From Streptomyces canus (GTDB lineage: Bacteria; Actinomycetota; Actinomycetes; Streptomycetales; Streptomycetaceae): a DNA stretch of 64,000 nt. A model generated the notes under the pieces. That model worked only from the letters and a program-made list of their open reading frames with translations, was not told where the DNA came from and made no database searches. Below, piece after piece: positions 53,716 through 61,776 of this stretch (within the stretch, counting starts at the first letter, position 1; each line of letters opens with the position of its first letter). The translations under genes and the position numbers were made by a program. The stretch is from contig NZ_JAUSYQ010000002.1 of NCBI RefSeq assembly GCF_030816965.1, positions 434,001 through 498,000 of the forward strand. The letters run 5' to 3'.

Positions 53716-54885
53716 ATGGACACGGACCGGACCGTACGCGTCTTCACCGACTTCTACCGCGAGCGCGGACACCACCTGATCACGGGCAGCACACTGCTGC
53801 CACCGCCCGGGGACCCGGTGCTGTTCACCACCTCGGGCATGCATCCGCTCACGCCTCATCTGGAGGGCCGCCCCCATCCCCGGGGCAGCCGCCTCGTCAA
53901 TGTGCAGCGCTGTCTGCGCACCACCGATCTCGACGAGATCGGCGACTCCACCCACCTGACGGTGTTCGAGATGCTCGGCTCGTGGTCGCTCGGCGACTAC
54001 GGCCACTCGCAGAGCCTGCGCTGGGGCTACGAGCTGCTCCGTGACGGGTTCGGCATCCCCCGGGAGAGACTCCACGTCACGGTCTTCGGCGGTGACGAGC
54101 AGGTGGGCCCCGATCTCGAATCGCTGCGCACCTGGCAGAAGTCGGGGGTGCCCGTGGAACTCACCCGGGAGGACAACTGGTGGTCCAACGGGCCCGTCGG
54201 CCCGTGCGGCCCCGACTCGGAGATCTTCGTGTGGACCGGCGGCACCCCGCCCCAGGGCACCCCCACCACGGACCCGCGGTGGGTGGAGATCTGGAACCAC
54301 GTATTCATGCGGTACCGCCGCCTCGAGGACGGCTCTCTCCGGCCCCTCGATCGTCCGAGCGTCGACACCGGCATGGGGCTGGAGCGCCTGGTCACCATCC
54401 TGCAGGGCCATGACTCGGTCTACGACACCGACCTGTTCGAGCCGTGGATGCGACTGCTGCCTCCCCTGTGGGGGCTCGACGAGCCGTCGCTGCGTCTGGT
54501 CTGCGACCATCTGCGCTCCGGTGTCGTCGTGATCGGCGACGGGGTACGGCCGTCCAACACCGGCCGCGGTTACGTCCTGCGCCGCGTCGTCCGCCGCCTG
54601 CTCACCACCCTGCGGCGCAACGACCCGTCCCGCACCCTCTCCGACCTGCCGGTGGAGCTCCTCCAGCACACGCTGGACCACTTCCGTACGAGCTGCGGGA
54701 CAGGGCTCGTCCGTGACGTGCTGCTGGAGGAGGAACGCCGGTTCGACAGGCTGCTGGAACGCGGTCGGCGTCTGCTGTCCGGGCCGCGGTACCGGGGGCC
54801 GCTGAGCGAGGAGGACTACGAGTACCTGCACGACACTCACGGCCTGCCCCGCGACCTGGTTCTCAGCCTGTGCCGGGAAGGGTGA
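53716..54885 (+). CDS. Stand-alone alanyl-tRNA synthetase catalytic core
   Basis: 389 residues from ATG 53716, GAAGGA upstream. It aligns with only the first ~380 residues of AlaRS (about 880): TSGMHPLTPHLEG, motif 2 FEMLGSWSLGDYG, NGPVGPCGPDSEIF, motif 3 DTGMGLERLVTILQG, SNTGRGYVLRRVVRR. It stops just after HDTHGLPRDLVLSL, which corresponds to the LYDTYGFP region. The editing, zinc HExxH and C-Ala domains are missing. E. coli AlaRS fragments of this size are known to form aminoacyl-adenylate but charge tRNA poorly, so amino-acid activation for another acceptor is possible. The canonical Cys in CGPC is Asp here. A housekeeping AlaRS must lie elsewhere. Confidence 0.85.
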   Translation: MDTDRTVRVFTDFYRERGHHLITGSTLLPPPGDPVLFTTSGMHPLTPHLEGRPHPRGSRLVNVQRCLRTTDLDEIGDSTHLTVFEMLGSWSLGDYGHSQSLRWGYELLRDGFGIPRERLHVTVFGGDEQVGPDLESLRTWQKSGVPVELTREDNWWSNGPVGPCGPDSEIFVWTGGTPPQGTPTTDPRWVEIWNHVFMRYRRLEDGSLRPLDRPSVDTGMGLERLVTILQGHDSVYDTDLFEPWMRLLPPLWGLDEPSLRLVCDHLRSGVVVIGDGVRPSNTGRGYVLRRVVRRLLTTLRRNDPSRTLSDLPVELLQHTLDHFRTSCGTGLVRDVLLEEERRFDRLLERGRRLLSGPRYRGPLSEEDYEYLHDTHGLPRDLVLSLCREG

Positions 54886-54888
54886 CGG

Positions 54889-57237
54889 CTACTCCGTGCG
54901 CAGAGCCGTCGCCGTACGGGCCCTGGCCGCCCAGCCCGCCGGGAGCATCGCGCCCAGCAGGGCGATGACGAGACCGGCCAGGCCCAGCAGGATCAGCTGC
55001 GGGGTGTCGTAGACGTCAAGGACGGACCTGGGCAGATCGGTGCCGGCCGCGTGTCCCATCACCGGGAGCACGAATCCGTGCAGGGCGTATCCGGCGGGGA
55101 CACCGACGAGACCGCCGATCACGCCGATGCCGGCCACCGAGGCGAGGACGAGGCTCACGGTCTGCCGGGGTGACATGCCGAGCGCCTTGCACACGCCCAG
55201 GTCGTGGACGCGCTCCCGGGTGTCCAGAACCACGGAGTTGAGGACGCCGAGTCCTGCGACGGACACGAGCATCAGGGTGAGGAGTGCGGCCATCGTGTTC
55301 AGGATGAGCACGAAGTTGTCCTGCTCGGACGGCGCGTTGGCCCGGGCGTCGGCGCCGAGGGGCTCGATCCGCGCGGCGAGTTTCTCGGCGTACGCGACCG
55401 CGGAGACGCCCGGTTTCACGTCGACGAGGAACACCTGGGGCCTGGTCGCGGGAAAGTCGGCGGAGTTCGCATGGATCTCCAGCACGTCGTCCGAGGTGCC
55501 GAAGGCCTCTCCGACGATCCGCAGGACGACCGTCTCCTTCCCGACGGTCACGCGTACGGTGTCGCCGATCTCGGTACCGGTGGTCTCCAGGAACTGTCCG
55601 GGCACGACGACCTGGCCCGCGCCGGTGAGCCAGTGCCCGGAGATCATGGCGTAGGCGCCACGAGTGGAGTCGCCCTGGTAGAGGGTCGCCCGGACGGTTC
55701 CGGAGACCCCGGCCACCGTGGCGTCCTGCCCGCTCATGCCGTAGTACGAGGCGGTGCCCGACTGCGCCTTGATGGCGACGCTCACCTGTGCCGGGTCGGC
55801 CGGCTCGGGCTCCGCAGTGCCCGGAGCGGGGACGTGCTCGCCGCCCGCGACGGACGGACCGCCGGTGAAGACGGTCACCGCGGAACGGCTCTCGGGGTCC
55901 TGTATGGAACTGACCTCGTTCAGGGAGGAGGTGAGCCCGACGGCGAAGGTCGCCGCGATCGTGCCGAACGCCACGGCGAGCAGCATCGCGAGCGTGCGGA
56001 CCGGATGCGCGAACGGACTGGCGAGACCGTAGGTCACCGCCCTGGGCAGCGGCAGCCGTCCCGCCGCGCGGTGCGCCCACTGGCCGCGCCCGGTGCGCGG
56101 GGCCCGGCCCACCGCGATGGCCTCGACCGTGCGCAGCCGCCCGGCCCGCAGCGCGGGGACGAAGGCCGCGATCCCGACGACCAGCAGGGCGCCCGCGGGG
56201 ACCACCACGTCCACCCACCAGGCGACGGACAGGGTGGCGGTGCCGTACGCCTGCTCGGTGTCGTCGAGGAGCGGCACGGCCAGGAGATTGCCGAGGACCA
56301 CTCCGAGCGCGATGCCCGCGGTTGCCGGGATGATCGCCTGGGCCACGTAGGCGCCGACGACTTCGCGTGGGGTGAAGCCGATGGCCTTGAGGATGCCGAT
56401 CCTGCGCAGGCTGGTGCCGACCGCGCCGCTGATGACGCTGCCGACGATGATCACCGACATGACGATGCCGAGGACCCCGAAGGCGACCAGGAACGGGATG
56501 GTCGGGGCGGCGCCCCGGTCGGCGGCGCGCTTGGTGTCGAGGTACGACTGGGTGCCGAGGAGCGCACCGGCCGGGACGGCGGCGAGGAGCTTCTTGCGGC
56601 CGGCGGCGATGTCGCCCTTCGAGCCCGCCGAGGCGAAGCGGTAGAGCATCTGGCTGGTGACGGGGTGTTCCTCGGAGGCAAGGGCCCTGACTTGCGCGGG
56701 AGTCGCCCACAGGTCGGCGGTCTTGCTGGCCGAGGTGGCGAAACCGACGACCGTGAGAGTCGTGTCGGAGGCTGTCAGAGTGTCGCCCAGCTTGAAGGCG
56801 GGCCCCTGGTAGGAGGAGCTCAGCACGATCTCGCCCGGTTTCCTCGCCCACCGTCCGGACGTGAGGTCCAGGTCGTCGACGGCCGCGTGCGGACCGGTGC
56901 GTCCGACCAGGGTCATGGCCGGGGGCCGGCGGCCGGACGAGTCCGTCGCCTCGACGACCGTGGAGGGGTACGGCCCCGCGCTCGCGGTGACTTCGTCCAG
57001 CTGCCCGGTGGCCCCGAGCTGTTCGGCGGTGACCTTCGCCGGGTCGAACTCGGCGGTGAGGTGGGCGCCCTGCTGCGCGGCGAAGGCGTGGTCGAAGGGC
57101 GCGTTGGAGACGACCATGAGGGAACCCGCGACCACCGCCGCCGCCACGGCCATCATCGTGGCGATCGCGATGACGACGGTCTGCACGCGGCGCCGGCCCA
57201 CTCCGGAGCGGACGACGCGGATGAGCGGTCCGGTCAT
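54889..57237 (-). CDS. FtsX-type ABC permease, two-domain
   Basis: 782 residues. An N-terminal membrane segment and a ~200-residue extracytoplasmic domain are followed by three segments, a second large domain and three more: two FtsX/MacB repeats (IPFLVAFGVLGIVMSVIIVG, and MLVSVAGLGVLNSVVLDTRE near the end). The start overlaps the ATPase stop (ATGA). Such exporters handle antimicrobial peptides, lipoproteins or cell-wall signals. Confidence 0.9.
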   Translation of the reverse strand: MTGPLIRVVRSGVGRRRVQTVVIAIATMMAVAAAVVAGSLMVVSNAPFDHAFAAQQGAHLTAEFDPAKVTAEQLGATGQLDEVTASAGPYPSTVVEATDSSGRRPPAMTLVGRTGPHAAVDDLDLTSGRWARKPGEIVLSSSYQGPAFKLGDTLTASDTTLTVVGFATSASKTADLWATPAQVRALASEEHPVTSQMLYRFASAGSKGDIAAGRKKLLAAVPAGALLGTQSYLDTKRAADRGAAPTIPFLVAFGVLGIVMSVIIVGSVISGAVGTSLRRIGILKAIGFTPREVVGAYVAQAIIPATAGIALGVVLGNLLAVPLLDDTEQAYGTATLSVAWWVDVVVPAGALLVVGIAAFVPALRAGRLRTVEAIAVGRAPRTGRGQWAHRAAGRLPLPRAVTYGLASPFAHPVRTLAMLLAVAFGTIAATFAVGLTSSLNEVSSIQDPESRSAVTVFTGGPSVAGGEHVPAPGTAEPEPADPAQVSVAIKAQSGTASYYGMSGQDATVAGVSGTVRATLYQGDSTRGAYAMISGHWLTGAGQVVVPGQFLETTGTEIGDTVRVTVGKETVVLRIVGEAFGTSDDVLEIHANSADFPATRPQVFLVDVKPGVSAVAYAEKLAARIEPLGADARANAPSEQDNFVLILNTMAALLTLMLVSVAGLGVLNSVVLDTRERVHDLGVCKALGMSPRQTVSLVLASVAGIGVIGGLVGVPAGYALHGFVLPVMGHAAGTDLPRSVLDVYDTPQLILLGLAGLVIALLGAMLPAGWAARARTATALRTE

Positions 57238-57926
57238 CGCACGGCCTCCGCGCGGGAGTCGAGGGCGACATGGCCGTCGACGAGGTGGACGGTGCGGCTC
57301 GCGCAGGCCTCGGCCAGGGCCGGGTCGTGGGTGACGAGCACGATGGTCTGGCCGCCGCGGTGCAGGTCGACCAGCAGGTCCCGGACGTCCTGGCCCGAGA
57401 CGCTGTCGAGGGCGCCGGTCGGTTCGTCGGCGAGCAGCAGTGCGGGCCGGTTCACCAACGCCCGGGCGACGGCGACCCGTTGGCGTTCGCCGCCGGAGAG
57501 GCGGCCCGGGTAGGCGCGGGCGTGCTTCTGGATGCCCAGGACCTCCATGAGCTCGTTCGCCCGGCCCTCCGTCTTGCGCCGTGAGCTTCCCGTGAGCTGG
57601 GCGGGAAGCTGGATGTTGTCGAGGACGGTGAGGTCGTCGAGGAGGTTGAAGAACTGGAAGACCATGCCGATCCGTTCACGGCGGAACCGGGCCAGGGCGT
57701 GCTCGCCGAGCCGGTCGACCTGCTGCCCGGCGACGGTCACGGTGCCCTCGGTCGGCTTGTCGAGCCCTGCGACGAGGTTCAGCAGCGTGGACTTGCCGCT
57801 GCCGGAGGGGCCGGTCACGGCGAGGGCCTCACCCTGAGCGACGGAGAGGTCGAGCGGTCCGAGCGCGGGTGCGCCGGCGTTGTCGTAGCGCTTGGCCACG
57901 CCCTTCAGTTCGATCACTGCGGTCAT
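57234..57926 (-). CDS. ABC transporter ATPase, LolD/MacB type
   Basis: 230 residues from ATG 57926. Walker A GPSGSGKSTLLN, Q-loop FQFFNLLDDLTV, signature LSGGERQRVAVARAL, Walker B LLLADEPTGALD, H-loop VTHD. Pairs with the coupled FtsX-type permease. Divergent from a histidine kinase/regulator pair that probably controls it. Confidence 0.93.
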   Translation of the reverse strand: MTAVIELKGVAKRYDNAGAPALGPLDLSVAQGEALAVTGPSGSGKSTLLNLVAGLDKPTEGTVTVAGQQVDRLGEHALARFRRERIGMVFQFFNLLDDLTVLDNIQLPAQLTGSSRRKTEGRANELMEVLGIQKHARAYPGRLSGGERQRVAVARALVNRPALLLADEPTGALDSVSGQDVRDLLVDLHRGGQTIVLVTHDPALAEACASRTVHLVDGHVALDSRAEAVR

Positions 57927-58144
57927 GGGAGGTGCCCGTCCTGTCGGTCGTCGGGTCGTGTCCTTGTCGGCCTGGCGAAGGTATGGAAGGACGGGTCGCG
58001 GGCGCGTCGGCCGGAGCACCGAGATGCGGCCCTCCGTGCGGAGGACGCGCAGGCGGGGTCATCCCTGCGAAGTACGCCCGGCGGAGGGGACGCTGGTCGT
58101 GCAGACGGACGCGGCACGGGCCCGGGGACCGCGACAATGACCGC

Positions 58145-59443
58145 ATGGAGACGGAGTACCTGCGGGGATGGCGTCGGCAGGTGCGTGTCGCGCTGCGGCC
58201 GGAGGCGAAGGGCGCTGGGCTGTCACGGCGGTCGGTGTGCTTCGACGTGCTGCTGGCCGTGCTGCTGACGGTGGTCGCGCTGGTGGTGGCGTCGCGTTAT
58301 CCCGGTGACGGACCGGTACAGGTGTCGAAGATGGAGTACGGGGTGCCGGTTCCGCCCCGGCCTCCCGTTCTTCCGGGCGGGCGGATCGAGCCGCCGGTCT
58401 CCTCACCGCCGTGGGGACTGATCATGCTGTCGGCACTGCCGCTCGCGGCACGGCGGCGGTTTCCGCTGACCGTGTTCGCCGTGGTGCTCTGCGCGGGGCT
58501 GGCCATCGGCGACGACGCCTCCTGGATCAACGTGCTGACCTGCGTCATCGGCACCTACAGCGCGGTGATGCACAGCCGGCACCGGGCGGGAGCCATGGCC
58601 GGCCTTGTCGTCGCCGCCGTCCTCGCCGGCGTGGCCTTCCGGTCGACGCAGCCGGTGCTGCCCGGCTGGTCGAGTCCCGGGGTGGTGCTGCTGGTCGCCG
58701 GGGTGCTGGCCACCGTGGTCCGGTCCGGGCGACGGCGGCTTGCGGCCAGCCGCGACCGGTTCACGGCACTGGAGCGAGCCCACGAGGAGACGACGCGCAG
58801 GGCCGTGGAGGAGGAACGGGCCCGGATCGCCGCCGAGTTGCACGACGTCGTGACCCACAATGTGAGCGTGATGGTCATCCAGGCGGGCGCCGCGCGCAAG
58901 GTCATGGACGCGGCCCCGGAGCGGTCCAAGGAGGCGCTGCTCGCGGTCGAGGCCGGGGGCCGGGCCGCGATGGCCGAACTCCGGCATGTGATGGGCCTGT
59001 TGGCCGCGCCGGACACCGGCCGCCCGGACTCCCCCGCCGACGGCCTCGAACCGCAGCCGGGTCTCGGGCAGTTGGACGCGCTGATCGACCGGGTGCGGGC
59101 CGCCGGGACACCGGTCGGCGTCGCGGTCTCGCTGCCCCCGGAACCACTGCCGCCCGGCGTGGACCTCACGGCGTACCGCGTGGTCCAGGAGGCGCTGACC
59201 AACACCATCAAGCACGCGCCCGGCGCCGAGGCCGTCGTCACGGTCGGCTGGTCCGGTGACCGGTTGGAGATCGAGGTCATGGACACCGGCGGAGTGCGCG
59301 ACGGGGTGCCCGCGGACGGGAACGGCCGCGGGCTGATCGGTCTGCGGGAGCGCCTCGCGGTCTACGGCGGCGAACTGACGGCCGGCCCGACCCTCGCCGG
59401 GGGCTTCCGGATCAGGGCGGAGGTGCCGTGGCGGACAGGATGA
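58145..59443 (+). CDS. Sensor histidine kinase (HisKA_3)
   Basis: 432 residues from ATG 58145. Several N-terminal membrane segments (CFDVLLAVLLTVVALVVAS onward), phospho-His in RIAAELHDVVTHNVSVMVIQ, and a HATPase_c domain (NTIKHAPGAEA, GRGLIGLRER). Its stop overlaps a short reading frame (ATGA at 59440-59443) that leads to the regulator gene. Confidence 0.92.
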   Translation: METEYLRGWRRQVRVALRPEAKGAGLSRRSVCFDVLLAVLLTVVALVVASRYPGDGPVQVSKMEYGVPVPPRPPVLPGGRIEPPVSSPPWGLIMLSALPLAARRRFPLTVFAVVLCAGLAIGDDASWINVLTCVIGTYSAVMHSRHRAGAMAGLVVAAVLAGVAFRSTQPVLPGWSSPGVVLLVAGVLATVVRSGRRRLAASRDRFTALERAHEETTRRAVEEERARIAAELHDVVTHNVSVMVIQAGAARKVMDAAPERSKEALLAVEAGGRAAMAELRHVMGLLAAPDTGRPDSPADGLEPQPGLGQLDALIDRVRAAGTPVGVAVSLPPEPLPPGVDLTAYRVVQEALTNTIKHAPGAEAVVTVGWSGDRLEIEVMDTGGVRDGVPADGNGRGLIGLRERLAVYGGELTAGPTLAGGFRIRAEVPWRTG

Positions 59444-59520
59444 GCGTCCACGGTTCCACGGGGCGGCTCTGGCAGCGGTGGCGCGGGGTGGCTTCGGCGA
59501 ACGGCATGGGCAAGGGGTGA
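59440..59520 (+). CDS. Coupled 26-codon reading frame between kinase and regulator
   Basis: ATG 59440 overlaps the kinase stop; 26 codons end at TGA 59518-59520, which overlaps GTG 59517. The peptide is Trp/Arg/Gly-rich (MSVHGSTGRLWQRWRGVASA and six more). It may be a true small protein or only a translational-coupling relay. Confidence 0.35.
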   Translation: MSVHGSTGRLWQRWRGVASANGMGKG

Positions 59521-59580
59521 CTGCGTTGGCCGACGACGTGAACGGCATGGGCGAGGGGTGACTGCGTTGGCCGACGACGT
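59499..59580 (+). repeat. 41-bp tandem duplication at the regulator start
   Basis: 59499-59539 and 59540-59580 are nearly identical (one mismatch seen, CAAGG versus CGAGG). Each copy contains GGGGTGACTGCG, so the regulator's start region is duplicated; 41 is not divisible by 3, so the upstream copy runs into a stop. Confidence 0.85.
59517..59561 (+). CDS. 14-codon decoy frame created by the duplication
   Basis: GTG 59517 opens 14 codons identical at first to the regulator N-terminus (MTALADDVNG), then ends at TGA 59559-59561, which overlaps the regulator start GTG 59558. Probably a by-product of the tandem repeat that keeps a GTGA coupling chain. Confidence 0.3.
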   Translation: MTALADDVNGMGEG

Positions 59581-60283
59581 GAACGGCGACAGGCTGCGGG
59601 CCGTCATCGCCGACGACCAGGCCCTCGTACGGACGGGGTTCGGGATGATCCTGACCGCGGACGGCATCGAGGTGACGGCGGAGGCGGCGGACGGGGCGGA
59701 GGCGGTCGCCGCGGTCCGGCGCACGCGCCCCGACGTCGTCCTCATGGACATCCGGATGCCGGGCATGGACGGCATCGAGGCCACCCGGCGGATCCTCGCC
59801 GACGACACCGCGGGCGAGATCCGGGTGATCATCCTGACCACGTACGACCTCGACCACTACGTCTACGCCGCGCTCACCGCCGGGGCCAGTGGCTTCCTCC
59901 TCAAGGACGTCACGCCCGAGCATCTGGTGGCCGCCATACGGCTGGTGCGGTCCGGCGACGCCCTGCTGGCGCCCACGATCACGCGCCGTCTGATCGAGCG
60001 CTTCGCCCGGCGTGAGGAGGCCGCCCCCTCGGCCGGCCCGCACCGGGAGCTGTCCGGACTGACACCACGTGAGCTGGAGGTGTTGCGGCTGCTGGCGACG
60101 GGGCTCAGCAACGCCGAGCTCGCGGAGCGGCTGTTCCTCAGTCCGACGACGGTGAAGACGCACATCGGCCGGATCCTGTCGAAGCTGGAGCTGCGCGACC
60201 GTGTCCAGGCGGTGGTCCTCGCCTACGAGAGCGGGCTGATCACACCGGGCGGCACCGCGGAAGGTGCCCTCCGCGGCCCCTAG
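59558..60283 (+). CDS. NarL/LuxR-type response regulator
   Basis: 241 residues. Receiver domain with VIADDQALVR and phospho-Asp in VVLMDIRMPGMDG; C-terminal HTH LTPRELEVLRLLATGLSNAE. Start GTG 59558 lies in the second copy of the 41-bp repeat; GTG 59579 is a possible alternative. Cognate to the kinase upstream; likely target is the divergent ABC exporter. Its TAG stop shares the palindrome CTAG with the stop of the convergent gene. Confidence 0.9.
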   Translation: MTALADDVNGDRLRAVIADDQALVRTGFGMILTADGIEVTAEAADGAEAVAAVRRTRPDVVLMDIRMPGMDGIEATRRILADDTAGEIRVIILTTYDLDHYVYAALTAGASGFLLKDVTPEHLVAAIRLVRSGDALLAPTITRRLIERFARREEAAPSAGPHRELSGLTPRELEVLRLLATGLSNAELAERLFLSPTTVKTHIGRILSKLELRDRVQAVVLAYESGLITPGGTAEGALRGP

Positions 60284-60732
60284 GACATCAGTCCTGCCGC
60301 GACCGTCGCCCCCAGTTCCCAGCACGCCTCGATGTCGGCCTTGGCCGGTTCGCCGGTGACGGTCACCGGTTCGGCCGCGCTGCGCCAGCCGAGACCCGTC
60401 GTGATCGACTCGATGCCGCGCAGGGCTCCGGTGACGTCGTTGCCGCCGTGCACGTAGACGCCGAACGGGCGGCCGCGCGTCTCGTCGAGGCAGGGGTAGT
60501 AGACCTGGTCGAAGAAGTGCTTGAGGGCTCCGGACATGTACCCGAGGTTGGCCGGGGTGCCCAGCAGGTAGCCGTCCGCCTCCAGCACGTCCGAGGCCGT
60601 GGCGGACAGGGCCGCGCGGCGCACGACACGGACGTCCTCGATCTCCGGCGCCGTCGCACCGGAGACGACGGCTTCGAACATCGCCTGGCAGTTGGGCGAG
60701 GGCGTGTGATGCACGATCAGCAGGGTGGCCAC
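60280..60732 (-). CDS. Flavodoxin-like NAD(P)H-dependent reductase
   Basis: 150 residues. Flavodoxin-fold FMN site (LLIVHHTPSPNCQAMFEAVV), then ADGYLLGTPANLGYMSGALK and the aromatic-flanked FFDQVYYPC. The nearest family is the WrbA/flavodoxin_2 group of small reductases. Redox partner unknown. Confidence 0.82.
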   Translation of the reverse strand: MATLLIVHHTPSPNCQAMFEAVVSGATAPEIEDVRVVRRAALSATASDVLEADGYLLGTPANLGYMSGALKHFFDQVYYPCLDETRGRPFGVYVHGGNDVTGALRGIESITTGLGWRSAAEPVTVTGEPAKADIEACWELGATVAAGLMS

Positions 60733-60830
60733 GGTCGAACCCTGCCCGCCTCGGCTTTCGTCCGCAAGCCGTGCCGTGGTCGGGCACTGCCGGGCTACGA
60801 TGCCCGGACACCGCGAGGGGGGAGCAGGTC

Positions 60831-61472
60831 GTGGCGGACAAAGGGCAACGGGCAGCAGCGGTCTTCGACGCGCTGGGGCTGACGTACGAGAAGGCGTTCG
60901 CGCGTTCCGAGGCTCACCTGGCGTCCCTGGAGTGGCTGCTCGGGAGGCTCGGCCCCGGGAGCCGGATCCTGGACGTCGGCAGCGGAACCGGCCGCCCCAC
61001 GGCGTCGACGCTGGTGGCAGCGGGCCACGAGGTGCTGGGAGTGGACGTCTCGCCCGTCATGGTCGACCTCGCCGCCCGGCAGGTGCCGCAGGCCGTGTTC
61101 CGCCAGGCGGACATCCGCGAACTGCCGTTGGAGAAGGACTCGTTCGACGCGGTGTGCGTGTACTTCTCGCTGCTCCAGATGACTCGCGCGGAGCAGTCGG
61201 AGGTGCTGGGGCGGTTGGCGCGGGCCCTGCGGCCGGGCGGGAGCCTCGTGCTTGCCACCGTGCCCGCGGACGTGGAGGACCTGGCGGTCGAGTTCATGGG
61301 ACAGCCTGTCCGGGCCACGAGTTTCGCCGCGGAGGACGTGGTGACCGTAGTGCGCGACGCGGGTCTGGCCGTGCAGCACGAGGAGGCAGTGGAGTTCACC
61401 CCGGACCATCCCGAAGGCGCCACCGAACCGCATCTGTTCCTGTACTGCGGGCTTCCTGCGCGAGCACATTGA
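60831..61472 (+). CDS. Class I SAM-dependent methyltransferase
   Basis: 213 residues from GTG 60831 (GGGGGGAG upstream). SAM motif I ILDVGSGTGRPTASTL, motif II VLGVDVSPVMVDLA, and the post-motif ADIRELPLEKDSFDAVCVYF. Methyltransf_11/25 type; small-molecule substrate, not identifiable. Confidence 0.88.
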   Translation: MADKGQRAAAVFDALGLTYEKAFARSEAHLASLEWLLGRLGPGSRILDVGSGTGRPTASTLVAAGHEVLGVDVSPVMVDLAARQVPQAVFRQADIRELPLEKDSFDAVCVYFSLLQMTRAEQSEVLGRLARALRPGGSLVLATVPADVEDLAVEFMGQPVRATSFAAEDVVTVVRDAGLAVQHEEAVEFTPDHPEGATEPHLFLYCGLPARAH

Positions 61473-61776
61473 ACGCAGTGATCAGGGCTGTGACTCCTCC
61501 GCCGTCTTCCGCCGACGGCCGTGGCCGTGGCCGCGAGCCTGTCCGCCGTCGTCTCCCCCAGGCACGCCTCCGGCCCGACACCGAGCGCCTGTGGGCCCGT
61601 TGTCGCCGCCGAGGCCTCCCTCACACCGGCCAGGACGACGACGGCGCGTAGGGGGATCCGGCCGTCGACGGCCCCGGTACACCGGACAACCGACAGCGAC
61701 GGCGTGGCGCCGACTCGTCTCCACGCCATCCGCTCCCGGGGCGCGCCCGGCACAGGAAGGGGGCGCCCTTCGTCGG
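61473..61776. other. Gap without recognisable gene
   Basis: 304 bp between the convergent methyltransferase and GH106-like genes. Open frames exist but none shows a conserved domain or consistent codon bias. It contains the hairpin at 61756-61771. Confidence 0.5.
61756..61771 (-). terminator. Hairpin after the GH106-like gene
   Basis: GAAGGG (61756-61761) pairs with 61766-61771 around a 4-nt loop, 5 bases past the stop of the minus-strand glycosidase. Confidence 0.5.

Noticed and set aside
60280..60283. Overlapping stop codons on both strands at CTAG as a functional signal
   Set aside because: It is a curiosity of the palindrome; there is no sign that it does more than place two genes tail to tail.
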